Positions 7,598-16,304 of a stretch of 64,000 nucleotides of DNA are shown here, piece after piece (position 1 is the stretch's first letter; each line of letters begins with the position of its first letter). The notes beneath the pieces were generated by a model. That model searched no databases, was not told the origin of the DNA, and saw only the letters and a program-made list of their open reading frames with translations. Source of the stretch: Ideonella paludis (GTDB taxonomy: Bacteria; Pseudomonadota; Gammaproteobacteria; Burkholderiales; Burkholderiaceae_C). Both the position numbers and the translations under genes were made by a program. Location: contig NZ_JAGQDG010000003.1 in NCBI RefSeq assembly GCF_018069865.1, positions 1 to 64,000 on the forward strand, in the 5' to 3' direction.

Positions 7598-9143
7598 TCG
7601 CTTGCGCTTCAGCCCAGGCCGCCGCGCCCTGTGCGCCGCACTGCCCAGCCTGTGGCTGGGTGGCCGGGCCTTGGCCCAAAGCCGTCTTCATTTGCCCAGC
7701 CCGCTGCTGCGCGCACGCTGGCTGGCGCGGCTGAGTTGGGGGCCGACGGCCGGCAGTGTGCAAGCGCTGGAGTCACTCGGCCCCGCCGCATGGCTGGCGC
7801 GAGAGTTAGCCCCCGCACCCTGGCCCCCGGCGCTGCCCAGCAGCTTGCCCGAGCGCACGCTGGCGCTGGGCACACCCGCGATGGCGGCGCTGCTGCAAAG
7901 CACCACCGCCCAGCAGCGCCTGGCCAACCAGCAATCCGACCCCGACGAAAAGAACAAGCAGAACCGCGCCTTTCAAGACCGCCTGACGGCCGAGAGTCGT
8001 CACGCGCAGTTTGAGCTGATTTGGCAAGGCTTGTATGGCGAGCGCCAGGTGCAGCAGCAGATGGGCTGGTTCTGGTTCAACCACTTCAGCGTCCACCGCT
8101 TCAAAAACCAGTTGCGGCCCATGATGGCCGACTACTCGCAGCAGTTGACCGCGCTGGCGCTGGGCCGCTTCAGAGACCTGCTGGGCTTTGCCGTCAAGCA
8201 CCCGGCCATGCTGCTCTACCTGGACAACCAGGCCAACGCTGTGGGCCGCATCAACGAGAACCTGGCGCGCGAGCTGCTGGAGCTGCACACCTTGGGTGTG
8301 GACGGCGGCTACACCCAGGCCGATGTGCAGGCCATGGCGCGGGTGCTGACGGGCTTTGGCGTGAACATGACGGGCGAGGTGCCCAAGCTCAAGCCCGAGC
8401 ATCAAGCTACGTATGCGCTGGATGGGCTGATGGAGTTCCACCCCGCGCGGCACGATGCTTCGCCGCAAACCTTGTTGGGCAAAGAGCTGCCGGGCAGTGG
8501 CCGGGAGCGCCTGGAGTGGGTGCTCGACCACCTGGCCGCTCACCCCGAGACCGCCCGCCATCTCTGCCAGCGCTTGGCGGTGTATTGGGTGGGCGACAAG
8601 CCTTCGCCGGCCTTGGTCGAGCGCCTGGTGCGCCGCTACATGCTGAGCCGTGGCCTGATCGCCGAGGTGATGCAGGAGCTGCTGGCCTCGGACGAGTTGA
8701 TTGCCAGCTTGGGCCAGCAGTTCAAGACGCCGCAGCAGTGGGTGATGTCGGCCATGCGCCTGCTGTACGAGGACGTGCCCATCATCAACCCCATGCCCGT
8801 GCTGCGCTGGATGGAACGCTTGGGCCAACAGCCCTTTGACCGCCAAACCCCGGACGGCTACCCGCTGGAGGGCAGCGCCTGGGAGGCGCCTGGCCAGATG
8901 GTGACGCGCTTTGAGCTGGCGCGGGTGTTGGCCGCGCCGCAGGCCAATTTGTTCCGGCCCGAGGGCAGCCCGGCCGACCCCGCCGCGCCGCGCCCGCCCG
9001 CCCCCCGCTGGCCCCACGACACGGTGCGCGAGCTGTGGCTGCCCGCAGCCTCCGAGGCCACGCGCCAAGCGGTGCTGAGCGCGGCCAACCCGCGCGATGC
9101 TGCTGCGCTGTGGCTGTCTTCGCCTGAATTCATGATGCGCTGA
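7590..9143 (+). CDS. DUF1800 family exported protein
   Basis: This is a 517-aa protein with an N-terminal export signal: basic start, hydrophobic stretch, ALAQ near residue 30. The body carries DUF1800 hallmarks: WFWFNHFSVHRFK, HPAMLLYLDNQANAVGRINENLARELLELHTLGVDGGYTQ (split here at residues 205-245), and VQAMARVLTGFGVN. Function is unknown in the family, but its gene is almost always paired with DUF1501, as here, one base apart. Its start overlaps the preceding sulfotransferase gene by eight bases, which indicates co-translation with that gene. Confidence 0.88.
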   Translation: MTDRLRFSPGRRALCAALPSLWLGGRALAQSRLHLPSPLLRARWLARLSWGPTAGSVQALESLGPAAWLARELAPAPWPPALPSSLPERTLALGTPAMAALLQSTTAQQRLANQQSDPDEKNKQNRAFQDRLTAESRHAQFELIWQGLYGERQVQQQMGWFWFNHFSVHRFKNQLRPMMADYSQQLTALALGRFRDLLGFAVKHPAMLLYLDNQANAVGRINENLARELLELHTLGVDGGYTQADVQAMARVLTGFGVNMTGEVPKLKPEHQATYALDGLMEFHPARHDASPQTLLGKELPGSGRERLEWVLDHLAAHPETARHLCQRLAVYWVGDKPSPALVERLVRRYMLSRGLIAEVMQELLASDELIASLGQQFKTPQQWVMSAMRLLYEDVPIINPMPVLRWMERLGQQPFDRQTPDGYPLEGSAWEAPGQMVTRFELARVLAAPQANLFRPEGSPADPAAPRPPAPRWPHDTVRELWLPAASEATRQAVLSAANPRDAAALWLSSPEFMMR

Positions 9144-9144
9144 G

Positions 9145-10389
9145 ATGAGCGATTCACCTTCTCTGCTTCAAGACCCTGCGCGCCGCTTGTGGCTGCGCCA
9201 AGCCGCAGCCTGGGGCGCGGCCTCAGCGCTGCCAGTGCTCTCCACCCGCTTGTGGGCGGCGCCCGCCAGCCTGCCCCGCTTCTTGCTGGTGTTTTTGCGC
9301 GGCGCTTATGACGCGCACGGCCTGCTGGCGCCCACCGGCAGCGAGCTGTACTACAGCAGCCGGCCCACCACGGCCCTGGCCAAGCCCGATGGCAGCGAGA
9401 CCGGCAGCCTAGCGCTGGACAGCGACTGGGCCTTGGCCCCGGCGGCGGTGCCTGCGCTGGCGCCGCTGTGGCAAGCCCGCCAACTGGCTTTTGTGCCCTT
9501 TGCGGGCAGTGCCGACCTGAGCCGCAGCCACTTTGAGACCCAAGACAGCTTTGAGCTGGGCCAGGGCGAGGGCCCTGGCCGCAACTATCGCAGTGGCTTC
9601 ATCAACCGGCTGGCGGCGGTGCTGGGCGCCAGCTCGCGTGAGCCGGCCGGCCGCGAGGTGCTGGCCTTCACCCCCGGCTTGCCTTTGTCGTTCCAGGGTG
9701 CGCAGCCCACGGCCAACCACCCACTGCGCAATCTGCAAGGCTTGGGCGTGAACGAAGCGCAGGCCCGGCTGATCGAGCAGATGTACGGCGGCACCCGCCT
9801 TGGGCCTGCGGTGACCGATGGCTTTGAGACGCGCCGCGAGGTGATGAAAGAGCTGGGCCAAGAGTCTGCCGCCAGCCGCGGCGCCATGCCTGCCGCGGGC
9901 TTTGAGGCCGAGGCCCACCGCATCGGCACCCTGATGCGCGAGCGCGTGGCCTTGGGCTTTGTGGACATCGGCGGCTGGGACACCCATGCCAACCAAGGCG
10001 GCGCCACTGGCACCTTGGCCACCAAGCTGGGCGAGCTCTCGCGCGGCATGGTGAGCTTGTCCAAAGCACTGGGCTCGCAGTGGGAGAACACGGTGGTGGT
10101 GGTGGCCAGCGAGTTCGGCCGCACCTTCCGCGAAAACGGCACGCGCGGCACCGACCACGGCCACGGCACGGTCTATTGGGTGCTGGGCGGCGGGCTCCAA
10201 GGCGGCAAGATGGCCGGTGAGCAAGTGGCCCTGACCCCCCAAACCTTGCACCAAGGCCGCGACATGCCGGTGCTGAGCAACTACCGCGCGATGTTGGCGG
10301 GGCTTTGGGCCCGCCAATACGGCCTGAGCCCCACTCAACTGGCCCGTGTTTTTGCGGACACGCCGGCCTTGGATCTGAAGCTGGTCTAA
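9145..10389 (+). CDS. DUF1501 family protein (alkaline phosphatase/sulfatase-like fold)
   Basis: This is a 414-aa protein with an N-terminal twin-arginine-like signal (PARRLWLRQAA, then a hydrophobic stretch to about residue 35). Conserved family segments are visible: FLRGAYDAHGLL with the metal-ligand Asp, SHFETQDSFELGQ, DIGGWDTHANQG, and ASEFGRTFRENGTRGTDHGHG with His and Glu ligands. DUF1501 belongs to the alkaline phosphatase/sulfatase superfamily, so a hydrolase acting on a sulfate or phosphate ester is plausible. It is the last gene of the five-gene unit, one base after the DUF1800 stop. Confidence 0.87.
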   Translation: MSDSPSLLQDPARRLWLRQAAAWGAASALPVLSTRLWAAPASLPRFLLVFLRGAYDAHGLLAPTGSELYYSSRPTTALAKPDGSETGSLALDSDWALAPAAVPALAPLWQARQLAFVPFAGSADLSRSHFETQDSFELGQGEGPGRNYRSGFINRLAAVLGASSREPAGREVLAFTPGLPLSFQGAQPTANHPLRNLQGLGVNEAQARLIEQMYGGTRLGPAVTDGFETRREVMKELGQESAASRGAMPAAGFEAEAHRIGTLMRERVALGFVDIGGWDTHANQGGATGTLATKLGELSRGMVSLSKALGSQWENTVVVVASEFGRTFRENGTRGTDHGHGTVYWVLGGGLQGGKMAGEQVALTPQTLHQGRDMPVLSNYRAMLAGLWARQYGLSPTQLARVFADTPALDLKLV

Positions 10390-10399
10390 GCCTTGTGTT

Positions 10400-10428
10400 C
10401 TAGGGCATACGTATAGGTCTTGCCCTAG
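10400..10428. promoter_or_regulatory. Inverted repeat upstream of the TonB receptor gene
   Basis: CTAGGGCA (10400-10407) and TGCCCTAG (10421-10428) are perfect 8-base arms separated by 13 bases that include TACGTATAGG. The repeat lies just after the DUF1501 stop and 76 bases before the receptor start. It may be an operator or a weak terminator; there is no T-run after it. Confidence 0.4.
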
Positions 10429-10503
10429 GCCAAGCCACGACACGCCGTCGATATAGTGCGCCCACCAGCCATAGATGCTGGGCTATATCGTTGGGAGCTG
10501 TTC

Positions 10504-12717
10504 ATGACAGGCTTAAGAGGAGGCGCTGCCCAGAAGGCCGCGCTGCTGATGGCTGCCGCCACCACACCCGCCGGCGGCTGGGCCCAAGAGGCCGCTGCAA
10601 ACCCTACGCAAACGGTGGAGGTGCGCAGTGACGCGCAACAGGCGCAGCGCGCGGACATCGCGGGCAAGCGGGTGGTCAGCCGCGAGGAGCTGCTGCGCCA
10701 TGGCGACACCCAATTGCTCGACGCCTTGCGGCGCGTGCCGGGCATCACCGTGCTGGGCTCTTCGGGCCGCGCCGAGCTGACGCTGGCAGGCTTGGGCGGG
10801 GGCTACACGCAGATCTTGCTCAATGGTGAGCCGGTGCCCAAAGGCTTTGCCGTGGAGCAGTTGTCGCCCGAGTTGATTGAGCGCGTGGAGATCCTGCGCG
10901 GCGGCAGTGCCGAGTGGAGCGCGCAAGGCGTGGCGGGCAGCATCAACATCGTGACTCGCCGAGCCCCACGCTGGGCTCAGCGCGAGCTGAAGCTGGGCAC
11001 AGGGGCCTATGAGGGCCGCGCGCGGGCCTCGGCCGACCTGAGCCTGGGCGACAAAGACGGCGACCTGAGCTGGGGCCTGAACCTGGGCTTGGCCCATGAG
11101 CCGCTGCGCTGGCCGGTCAGCATGGTGGTGCAAAGCCGCGATGCGCAGGGCCAACTGACCCAGTCCTATGTGACCGACAAGCAAGAGAGCGGCCGCGACC
11201 AGAGCCTGACGCTGGCCCCGCGCCTGGCCTGGCGTTTGGGCGAGGGCCAACAGCTCAGCACCGATCACCTGCTGCGCGTGTTTCAAACCCCTGGGGGTTC
11301 CATCGACCAGCGCTTTGCCGAGCAAGGACCGCCACCGCAACTGAGCCGAAACCAACTGGTGCTGGAGCCTCGCAGCGTGATGCTGCGCAGCCGCCTGAGC
11401 TGGCAGCTCAAGCAGGCCGACGGCAGCCTCTGGGACGCGAGCCTGCTCTACACCGGCGTGCGGCGCAATCAAGTGGCCGACTTTGTGGGCGACAACGCCG
11501 CCGGCCTGCGCGTGCGCGAGACGCATGTGGACTCTTTGGCGGTGGACCAATCTTGGAGTGCCTCGGCCAAGTGGCAGCAGCCGCTGGGCGAGGCGCACAC
11601 GCTGGCGCTGGGCGCCAACCTGGAGCGCGCCCAGCGCCAAGAAGACCGCATTCAGCGCGAGCAAGCCTTGCCCGGCGGCTGGCTGCCGGAAAACCTGGAT
11701 GAGATCTATGACGCCCGGGTGCAGCGCATCGCCCTTTTTGCTCAAGACGATTGGGTGTTGAGCCCCGCCTGGACGGCCTCGGTGGGCCTGCGCTGGGAGG
11801 GCTTGCGCACGGTCAGCCAGAGTGAGCAGCGCAACCTGAGCCTCGCGGACACGGCGGTGGCGTCGGTGCGCCAGTCGCACTCGGTCTGGAGCCCGGTGCT
11901 GCAGGCGGTGTGGGCCGTGCCGGACAGCAAAGACCAGTTCAAGCTGGGCGTGAGCCGCAGCTATCGCCTGCCCAATGCGCGTGAACTGACGCCGCGCCGC
12001 TACGTGGCCAATGAAAACAGTGCCGTCACCCCCACCAACCAGGGCAACCCGGCCTTGAAGCCGGAATTGGCCTGGAGCTTGGATGGGGCTTGGGAGCATC
12101 CACTCGGCCCCGGCGCCCAGCTCACGGTGAATGCGGGGGTGAAGCGCATCGACAACGTGGTGCTGGACGAGCTGCTGGCCGAGCCCTCCACCCAACTGCC
12201 GGGCACCACGACCTGGGTGCTGCGCCGCGCCAACTTTGGCCGCGCCGAGGTCTTCAGCCTGGGGCTGGAGGCCAATGGCCCGCTGCAGCGCTGGTGGCCT
12301 GACGGCCCGGCGCTGGAGCTGCGCGGTGGGCTGACGCTGAACCGCTCTCGCCTGCTGGATGTGGCGCTGGCTGGCGGGCGCCTGCCGGCCCAGCCCCCGT
12401 GGGCCGTGAACCTGGGGCTGGACTATCGGCCCAAGGATGGGGCGCTGAGCGGCGGGGTGAACGTGCAGGCCCAGGGCAGCAGCAGCGCTGCCCAACCCAG
12501 CGGCAGGGTGCTGGGCTTTGGGGCGCAGCGCTCGGTGGATGTGTTCGGGGCTTGGCGCCAGACCCCGCAGTCGACCTGGCGCATGGCCCTGTCGCAATGG
12601 CTGGCCCGCGACGAGCAGGAGCGCATCAGCGTGGCCCAGGCCACGGGCAGCACCCGCTTGGATCAGCGCACGCAAACCCGGCCCTCGCTGCGCTTGAGTT
12701 GGGAGCGGAAGATCTAA
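10504..12717 (+). CDS. TonB-dependent outer-membrane receptor
   Basis: This is a 737-aa receptor that would import a ligand across the outer membrane using TonB energy. A signal peptide ends at GWAQ near residue 28. The plug domain follows, with VVSREELLRHGDTQLLDALRR, LAGLGGGYTQILLNGEPVP and GVAGSINIVTRRAP. The barrel ends in a short aromatic-poor C-terminus (LSWERKI). Start ATG 10504 is preceded by GGGAG. It is a diverged paralogue of the receptor at 16.3 kb, with the same plug order and wording. The ligand is unknown; siderophore-type substrates are usual, but no iron-box or synthesis genes are seen here. Confidence 0.88.
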   Translation: MTGLRGGAAQKAALLMAAATTPAGGWAQEAAANPTQTVEVRSDAQQAQRADIAGKRVVSREELLRHGDTQLLDALRRVPGITVLGSSGRAELTLAGLGGGYTQILLNGEPVPKGFAVEQLSPELIERVEILRGGSAEWSAQGVAGSINIVTRRAPRWAQRELKLGTGAYEGRARASADLSLGDKDGDLSWGLNLGLAHEPLRWPVSMVVQSRDAQGQLTQSYVTDKQESGRDQSLTLAPRLAWRLGEGQQLSTDHLLRVFQTPGGSIDQRFAEQGPPPQLSRNQLVLEPRSVMLRSRLSWQLKQADGSLWDASLLYTGVRRNQVADFVGDNAAGLRVRETHVDSLAVDQSWSASAKWQQPLGEAHTLALGANLERAQRQEDRIQREQALPGGWLPENLDEIYDARVQRIALFAQDDWVLSPAWTASVGLRWEGLRTVSQSEQRNLSLADTAVASVRQSHSVWSPVLQAVWAVPDSKDQFKLGVSRSYRLPNARELTPRRYVANENSAVTPTNQGNPALKPELAWSLDGAWEHPLGPGAQLTVNAGVKRIDNVVLDELLAEPSTQLPGTTTWVLRRANFGRAEVFSLGLEANGPLQRWWPDGPALELRGGLTLNRSRLLDVALAGGRLPAQPPWAVNLGLDYRPKDGALSGGVNVQAQGSSSAAQPSGRVLGFGAQRSVDVFGAWRQTPQSTWRMALSQWLARDEQERISVAQATGSTRLDQRTQTRPSLRLSWERKI

Positions 12718-12853
12718 GTTCTGCTCGTAGGCCCTGGCCGCTACGTCGTCCGGGCGGCGGCAAAGTGTTGAAAAGTGCCAGCTTGACCGGAACGCAGCAG
12801 GGTATTGGGGGTGGGCGCTTTAAGTTGCGGCCCAATCCGCCGAAGGTCACTGC

Positions 12854-13408
12854 ATGTCTCCACGTCCGTCCTTGTCCAAGCTCGGCCGCGCCGGTGCCCT
12901 GCGCCAGCGTGGCTTCACCCTGATCGAACTGATCACCGTGGTGGTGATCCTGGGCTCTTTGTCGGCCGTGGCCTTGCCGCGATTCATCGACCTCAAGGGC
13001 AGTGCACAGGTGGCTGTTTTCCATGGCGGCTTGGCGGATGCGCGCTCCAAGATGTTTTTGGTCTATGGCATGGCCGCGCTCTTGGGGCCGGGAGGCACCA
13101 AGACGTCGCATGGCTGCACCTCCAGCCTGGACGCCAACGGCAACGGCACCATTTGCCTGCAAGACCTGGCCGTGCACACCGTGGCCTACAACATGAGCTG
13201 CCACACCGGCATGGGCCAAGCCACCATGTTCAAAGGCCCTTACACCGCAGGCCAGAACTCCACGGCCACCTATCACACCCAAGGCGATACGCCCGGGGGA
13301 TCGAACTACTGGACCCATACGGCCTCGGGCTGCACCTTCACCTGCACCGCGGGCAATGGCTTGAACCAGATGAGCAAGATCACCGTGACCTCCTCGTCCT
13401 GCCAGTGA
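12854..13408 (+). CDS. Type IV pilin-like protein (first tandem copy)
   Basis: This is a 184-aa prepilin. The prepilin peptidase site QRG/FTLIELITVVVIL lies near residue 20 and is followed by the N-terminal hydrophobic helix. The C-terminal domain has six cysteines and segments GTKTSHGCTSSLDANGNGTI and HTASGCTFTCTAG, a layout like MSHA/PilA-type or minor pilins. GAAGGT upstream is the probable ribosome binding site. The next gene is a clear paralogue of the same length, so this pair arose by tandem duplication. No assembly genes are nearby, so the machinery must be encoded elsewhere. Confidence 0.82.
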   Translation: MSPRPSLSKLGRAGALRQRGFTLIELITVVVILGSLSAVALPRFIDLKGSAQVAVFHGGLADARSKMFLVYGMAALLGPGGTKTSHGCTSSLDANGNGTICLQDLAVHTVAYNMSCHTGMGQATMFKGPYTAGQNSTATYHTQGDTPGGSNYWTHTASGCTFTCTAGNGLNQMSKITVTSSSCQ

Positions 13409-13465
13409 CCCCCTGGCCCTGACACCATCGCGACGGCCCTGCGACAGGGACGGCCCACCGACAAC

Positions 13466-14020
13466 ATGCATACCGGTCTTTCCACCTCCGCGCTTTGGCG
13501 GGCCAGCAGGCGCCACGGGCGGGGTTTTACCCTCATTGAGTTGATCACCGTGGTGGTGATCCTCGGCGTTTTGGCGGCGGTGGCCTTGCCCAAGTTCATG
13601 GACTTGCGCAGCAGCGCGCAGATTGCCGCGTTTCACGGCCATTTGGCCGACGCGCGCTCCAAGATTGCGATGGTGCACAGTGCGGCGGCCTTGTTGGGGC
13701 CTGGTGGCACCAAGACGGCCAACGGCTGCACATCGAGCTTGGATGCCAACGGCACCGGCACGATTTGCCTGCAAGACGTGCCGGTTCAGACCTTGGCGTA
13801 CAACCTCTCTTGCTTCGCGGGACTGAACCAATCGACCGCCTTCAAGGGCCAGGGCTATGCGAATCAAAACGCCCTGGTCTACTACAACATCTCGGGCAAC
13901 GTGCCGGGCGGCACGATGTACTGGGATCATTGGCCATCGGGCTGCAACTTCACCTGCACCACCGGCAACGGCTTTGGCCAAATGACAAAAATCACGGTGA
14001 ATACGGCGGCCTGTCAATAG
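13466..14020 (+). CDS. Type IV pilin-like protein (second tandem copy)
   Basis: This 184-aa prepilin is paralogous to the preceding gene. Cleavage is expected in GRG/FTLIELITVVVIL near residue 23. Key shared segments are ALLGPGGTKTANGCTSSLDAN and SGCNFTCTTGNGFGQMTKIT, and six cysteines match those of the first copy. The hydrophobic helix and the disulfide framework are conserved, while the central loop (residues 110-150) differs most. That pattern suits subunits that share a fold but expose different surfaces. The gene is 57 bases downstream of the first copy on the same strand. Confidence 0.82.
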   Translation: MHTGLSTSALWRASRRHGRGFTLIELITVVVILGVLAAVALPKFMDLRSSAQIAAFHGHLADARSKIAMVHSAAALLGPGGTKTANGCTSSLDANGTGTICLQDVPVQTLAYNLSCFAGLNQSTAFKGQGYANQNALVYYNISGNVPGGTMYWDHWPSGCNFTCTTGNGFGQMTKITVNTAACQ

Positions 14021-14113
14021 CCAGCCCATGCAGGGTTGCCGAGGAGCGGACACCCGAGATATTGCGCTTACAGTGAGGTGCCGTATCAGTGTCCCCAAGG
14101 AGCACCATCTGTC

Positions 14114-15001
14114 ATGTCAGGGTTTCAAGCCTTCATCGATGCCGCGTGGAGTGAGCACACGGTCGACCCCGAAGGTGTTGCGCAGCGCTTGAGCCTCAAG
14201 GGCGCTGCCTTGGCCACGCAGCCGGCCGATGTGCTGGCCTTGCTGCGCTTGACCGCCCACTTGTGGGGCGAGCATCTGGGCCGTTGGGCCGAGGGCGTGG
14301 CGCAGTTGCGCACCTGGGCGGCCTTGCCGGCCTGGGATGGTGGCCCCAGCTTGCAAGACGCGCTGGCCTGCCATGTGGCGGCGCTGCAATGGTGTGAAGG
14401 CCGCAGCGACGCGCTGAGGGGCCTCTCCAGCCCGCAAGTGGTCACCGCTTTGGCCTATGCCGCTGCAGCCATGACCGGCCGCAAAGAGCTGGCACGCGCT
14501 GTCACGGCCTACGGCATGGCGGTCGAAGAGGTGGAGGACGAAGACGGCCTGACGCAATGGCCGCATGAGGCGCCGGTGTGGCGCGCCTTGGCGGTGGCGG
14601 GCAACAACCTGGCCGCTGAACTCGAAGAGCTGCCCAGCCGCAGCCCTGCAGAGTCCGCGGCCATGGTGCAGGCGGCGCAAGGTGGCTTGATGGCGTGGCG
14701 CTTGGCGGGCACCTGGCTGCAAGAAGAGCGCGCCGAGTACCGGCTGTCCTGCAGCTTGCTCAAGGCGGGGCGGTCTCGCGACGCCTTGGTGGCTGCCCAA
14801 CGTTGCGCGGCGCTGTGCCAGGCCAATGACGCACCGCCGTTTGAGCGCTTCTTCGCCTTTGCCGCCCAAGCCCAGGCCTACCGCGCCGCGAGCGACACCG
14901 CCGGCTTTGAGAGCAGCCGCCAAGAGGCCCTGCGTTGGTATGCCCTGACTCCCGCCGACGAGCGGCAGTGGTGTGAGTCAGACCGGCAGGCGCTGGGCTG
15001 A
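14114..15001 (+). CDS. Helical protein of unknown function
   Basis: This is a 295-aa, Ala/Leu-rich protein without a signal peptide or clear membrane segment. Regular amphipathic helices and repeated ALA/AAQ patterns suggest a TPR-like or helical-repeat fold, but no consensus TPR can be assigned with confidence. Start ATG 14114 is chosen because AAGGAG lies about a dozen bases upstream; the open frame extends further but without a good start. It follows the pilin pair on the same strand and converges on the citrate-synthase-like gene, with its stop abutting that gene's stop. Confidence 0.6.
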   Translation: MSGFQAFIDAAWSEHTVDPEGVAQRLSLKGAALATQPADVLALLRLTAHLWGEHLGRWAEGVAQLRTWAALPAWDGGPSLQDALACHVAALQWCEGRSDALRGLSSPQVVTALAYAAAAMTGRKELARAVTAYGMAVEEVEDEDGLTQWPHEAPVWRALAVAGNNLAAELEELPSRSPAESAAMVQAAQGGLMAWRLAGTWLQEERAEYRLSCSLLKAGRSRDALVAAQRCAALCQANDAPPFERFFAFAAQAQAYRAASDTAGFESSRQEALRWYALTPADERQWCESDRQALG

Positions 15002-16225
15002 TCACGCTGCAGTGCTGCTGGGGAGCGGCCCCAAATAGCGAGACTGCACCCACATGCGTTGCCCCACACCTCGTTGCTCCAGTGCCTGCGCCAAAGAGCC
15101 GGCTGTGCGGCTCATGTGGCACAGGCTCAAGGCGCCGTCTCGGGGCGCTTTGAGGGCCCGGCGCAGCGCGACTGCGCCCCAGTCGAGCGAGGGCTGCATC
15201 GGGTGCTCGGCACTCATGTGCTGAGCCCAGGTTGCCGCCGGTGAGCCCGCGGCCGTGGCCAGGGCCAAGAGGCCGGCGCCACGCGGGTCCCCCGAGGCAA
15301 AGTATTCGTGGTTGAAACCCGGCAGCGTATCACCCCGAGCGCGCCGAGAGGCGGCCACCGCAGCGGCATGGCCACTGGCCACGATCTCATCGAACAGCGC
15401 TTCCACCGCCTCGAACTCACCACCGCTGAAGCGCACAAAGCCAAAGCTCATGGCCGTCAGCACGCAGGCCCCCAACGAGCCTTGCACCGAGGCCAACATG
15501 CGTGCCGACAAAGACATCAGGTTGGTCACGTTGTCGCACATCAGCACCATGGCTTGACGCAGTTTGTCGTGGTGGGCTTTGGGCACCTTCCAGGCCTGTG
15601 CCACTTGCAGGTGCAGGGGGGCCGAGGACGGCGCCTGGCCCAAAAAGCAGGCCACGCCCAGGCGCAGGTGCTCGCCCAAGGCTTTGGCCAGGGCCTCGCC
15701 CTGCAGCCAATGGCCGCCCTCCAACTGCGGCATGGCCAAGCTCCACAGCGTGGCCGCACGGTGTTGCGCGGGGCTGTGGCGCAGCTGCTCGGCCAAGCTC
15801 AGCCATTCCGCGCTGACGCGGGGCGCGGGCGGTGAAAACGCGGCCTCTAGTGGCACCTGCCACAGCAGGGCCGCGGTGTCTTCCAAGCTGGCGTGCTGCG
15901 ACCACTGCAGCAGATCATGGCCGCGCATCACCAGGCGGCCGTCCACGATGCCGGTGAGCTGGGTGTCGATCAAGGGCCAGCCGTCCAGCAGCGCGGCCTG
16001 CGGCTCCGGCGGCGGGCGCCGGCGCTCGGTGCGCTGGCGCAGCATCAGCTCGATCTCATAGGCCAGGTAGCGGCTTTGCTTGGGGTGGTCGGGGTCTGGC
16101 AGCGCCGTCAGCAGGCCTCGACTGACATAGGCGTAGAGCGTGGCCTTGCGCACGCCCAGCAAGGCACAGGCTTCGTCGGCCGTGTGCAGGCGGCCCGTGG
16201 AGCGAGGTGGGGGCGGTGGTGCCAT
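15002..16225 (-). CDS. HTH-fused citrate synthase-like protein with altered active site
   Basis: This is a 407-aa protein. Residues 10-40 form a MerR-like helix-turn-helix (TADEACALLGVRKATLYAYVSRGLL). The rest follows the citrate synthase fold, with LCHMSRTAGSLAQALEQRG matching the conserved C-terminal Arg-Thr-x-Gly block. Key catalytic motifs differ from the norm. The usual DHELN segment reads CDNVTN, the PLHGGA histidine segment reads RFSGGEF, and GFGHRVY reads GFNHEYF. Citrate formation is therefore doubtful; a CoA- or acyl-binding regulator is possible. Start ATG 16225 is divergent from a TonB receptor gene 80 bases away. Confidence 0.72.
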   Translation of the reverse strand: MAPPPPPRSTGRLHTADEACALLGVRKATLYAYVSRGLLTALPDPDHPKQSRYLAYEIELMLRQRTERRRPPPEPQAALLDGWPLIDTQLTGIVDGRLVMRGHDLLQWSQHASLEDTAALLWQVPLEAAFSPPAPRVSAEWLSLAEQLRHSPAQHRAATLWSLAMPQLEGGHWLQGEALAKALGEHLRLGVACFLGQAPSSAPLHLQVAQAWKVPKAHHDKLRQAMVLMCDNVTNLMSLSARMLASVQGSLGACVLTAMSFGFVRFSGGEFEAVEALFDEIVASGHAAAVAASRRARGDTLPGFNHEYFASGDPRGAGLLALATAAGSPAATWAQHMSAEHPMQPSLDWGAVALRRALKAPRDGALSLCHMSRTAGSLAQALEQRGVGQRMWVQSRYLGPLPSSTAA

Positions 16226-16251
16226 AGGTTGATTAGGTTGATCAAGATTGA
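16226..16251. promoter_or_regulatory. Repeated TTGAT sites between HTH-citrate synthase-like gene and TonB receptor
   Basis: AGGTTGAT occurs at 16226-16233 and again at 16235-16242 with a 9-base period. The second copy runs into the palindrome TTGATCAA (16238-16245), then ATTGA at 16247-16251. The cluster lies in the short divergent intergenic region, so it is a likely operator for the HTH protein. Confidence 0.5.
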
Positions 16252-16304
16252 CAGTGCGCCGCAGTGTGGATGAAATGGCCGGCCATGTCGAGGAGGACAA
16301 CACC

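Noticed and set aside
10513-12675. A 720-codon open frame opposite the first TonB receptor
   Set aside because: It is a shadow of a GC-rich gene: low-complexity Ala/Arg/His/Gln translation, no domain, and fully covered by a convincing receptor.
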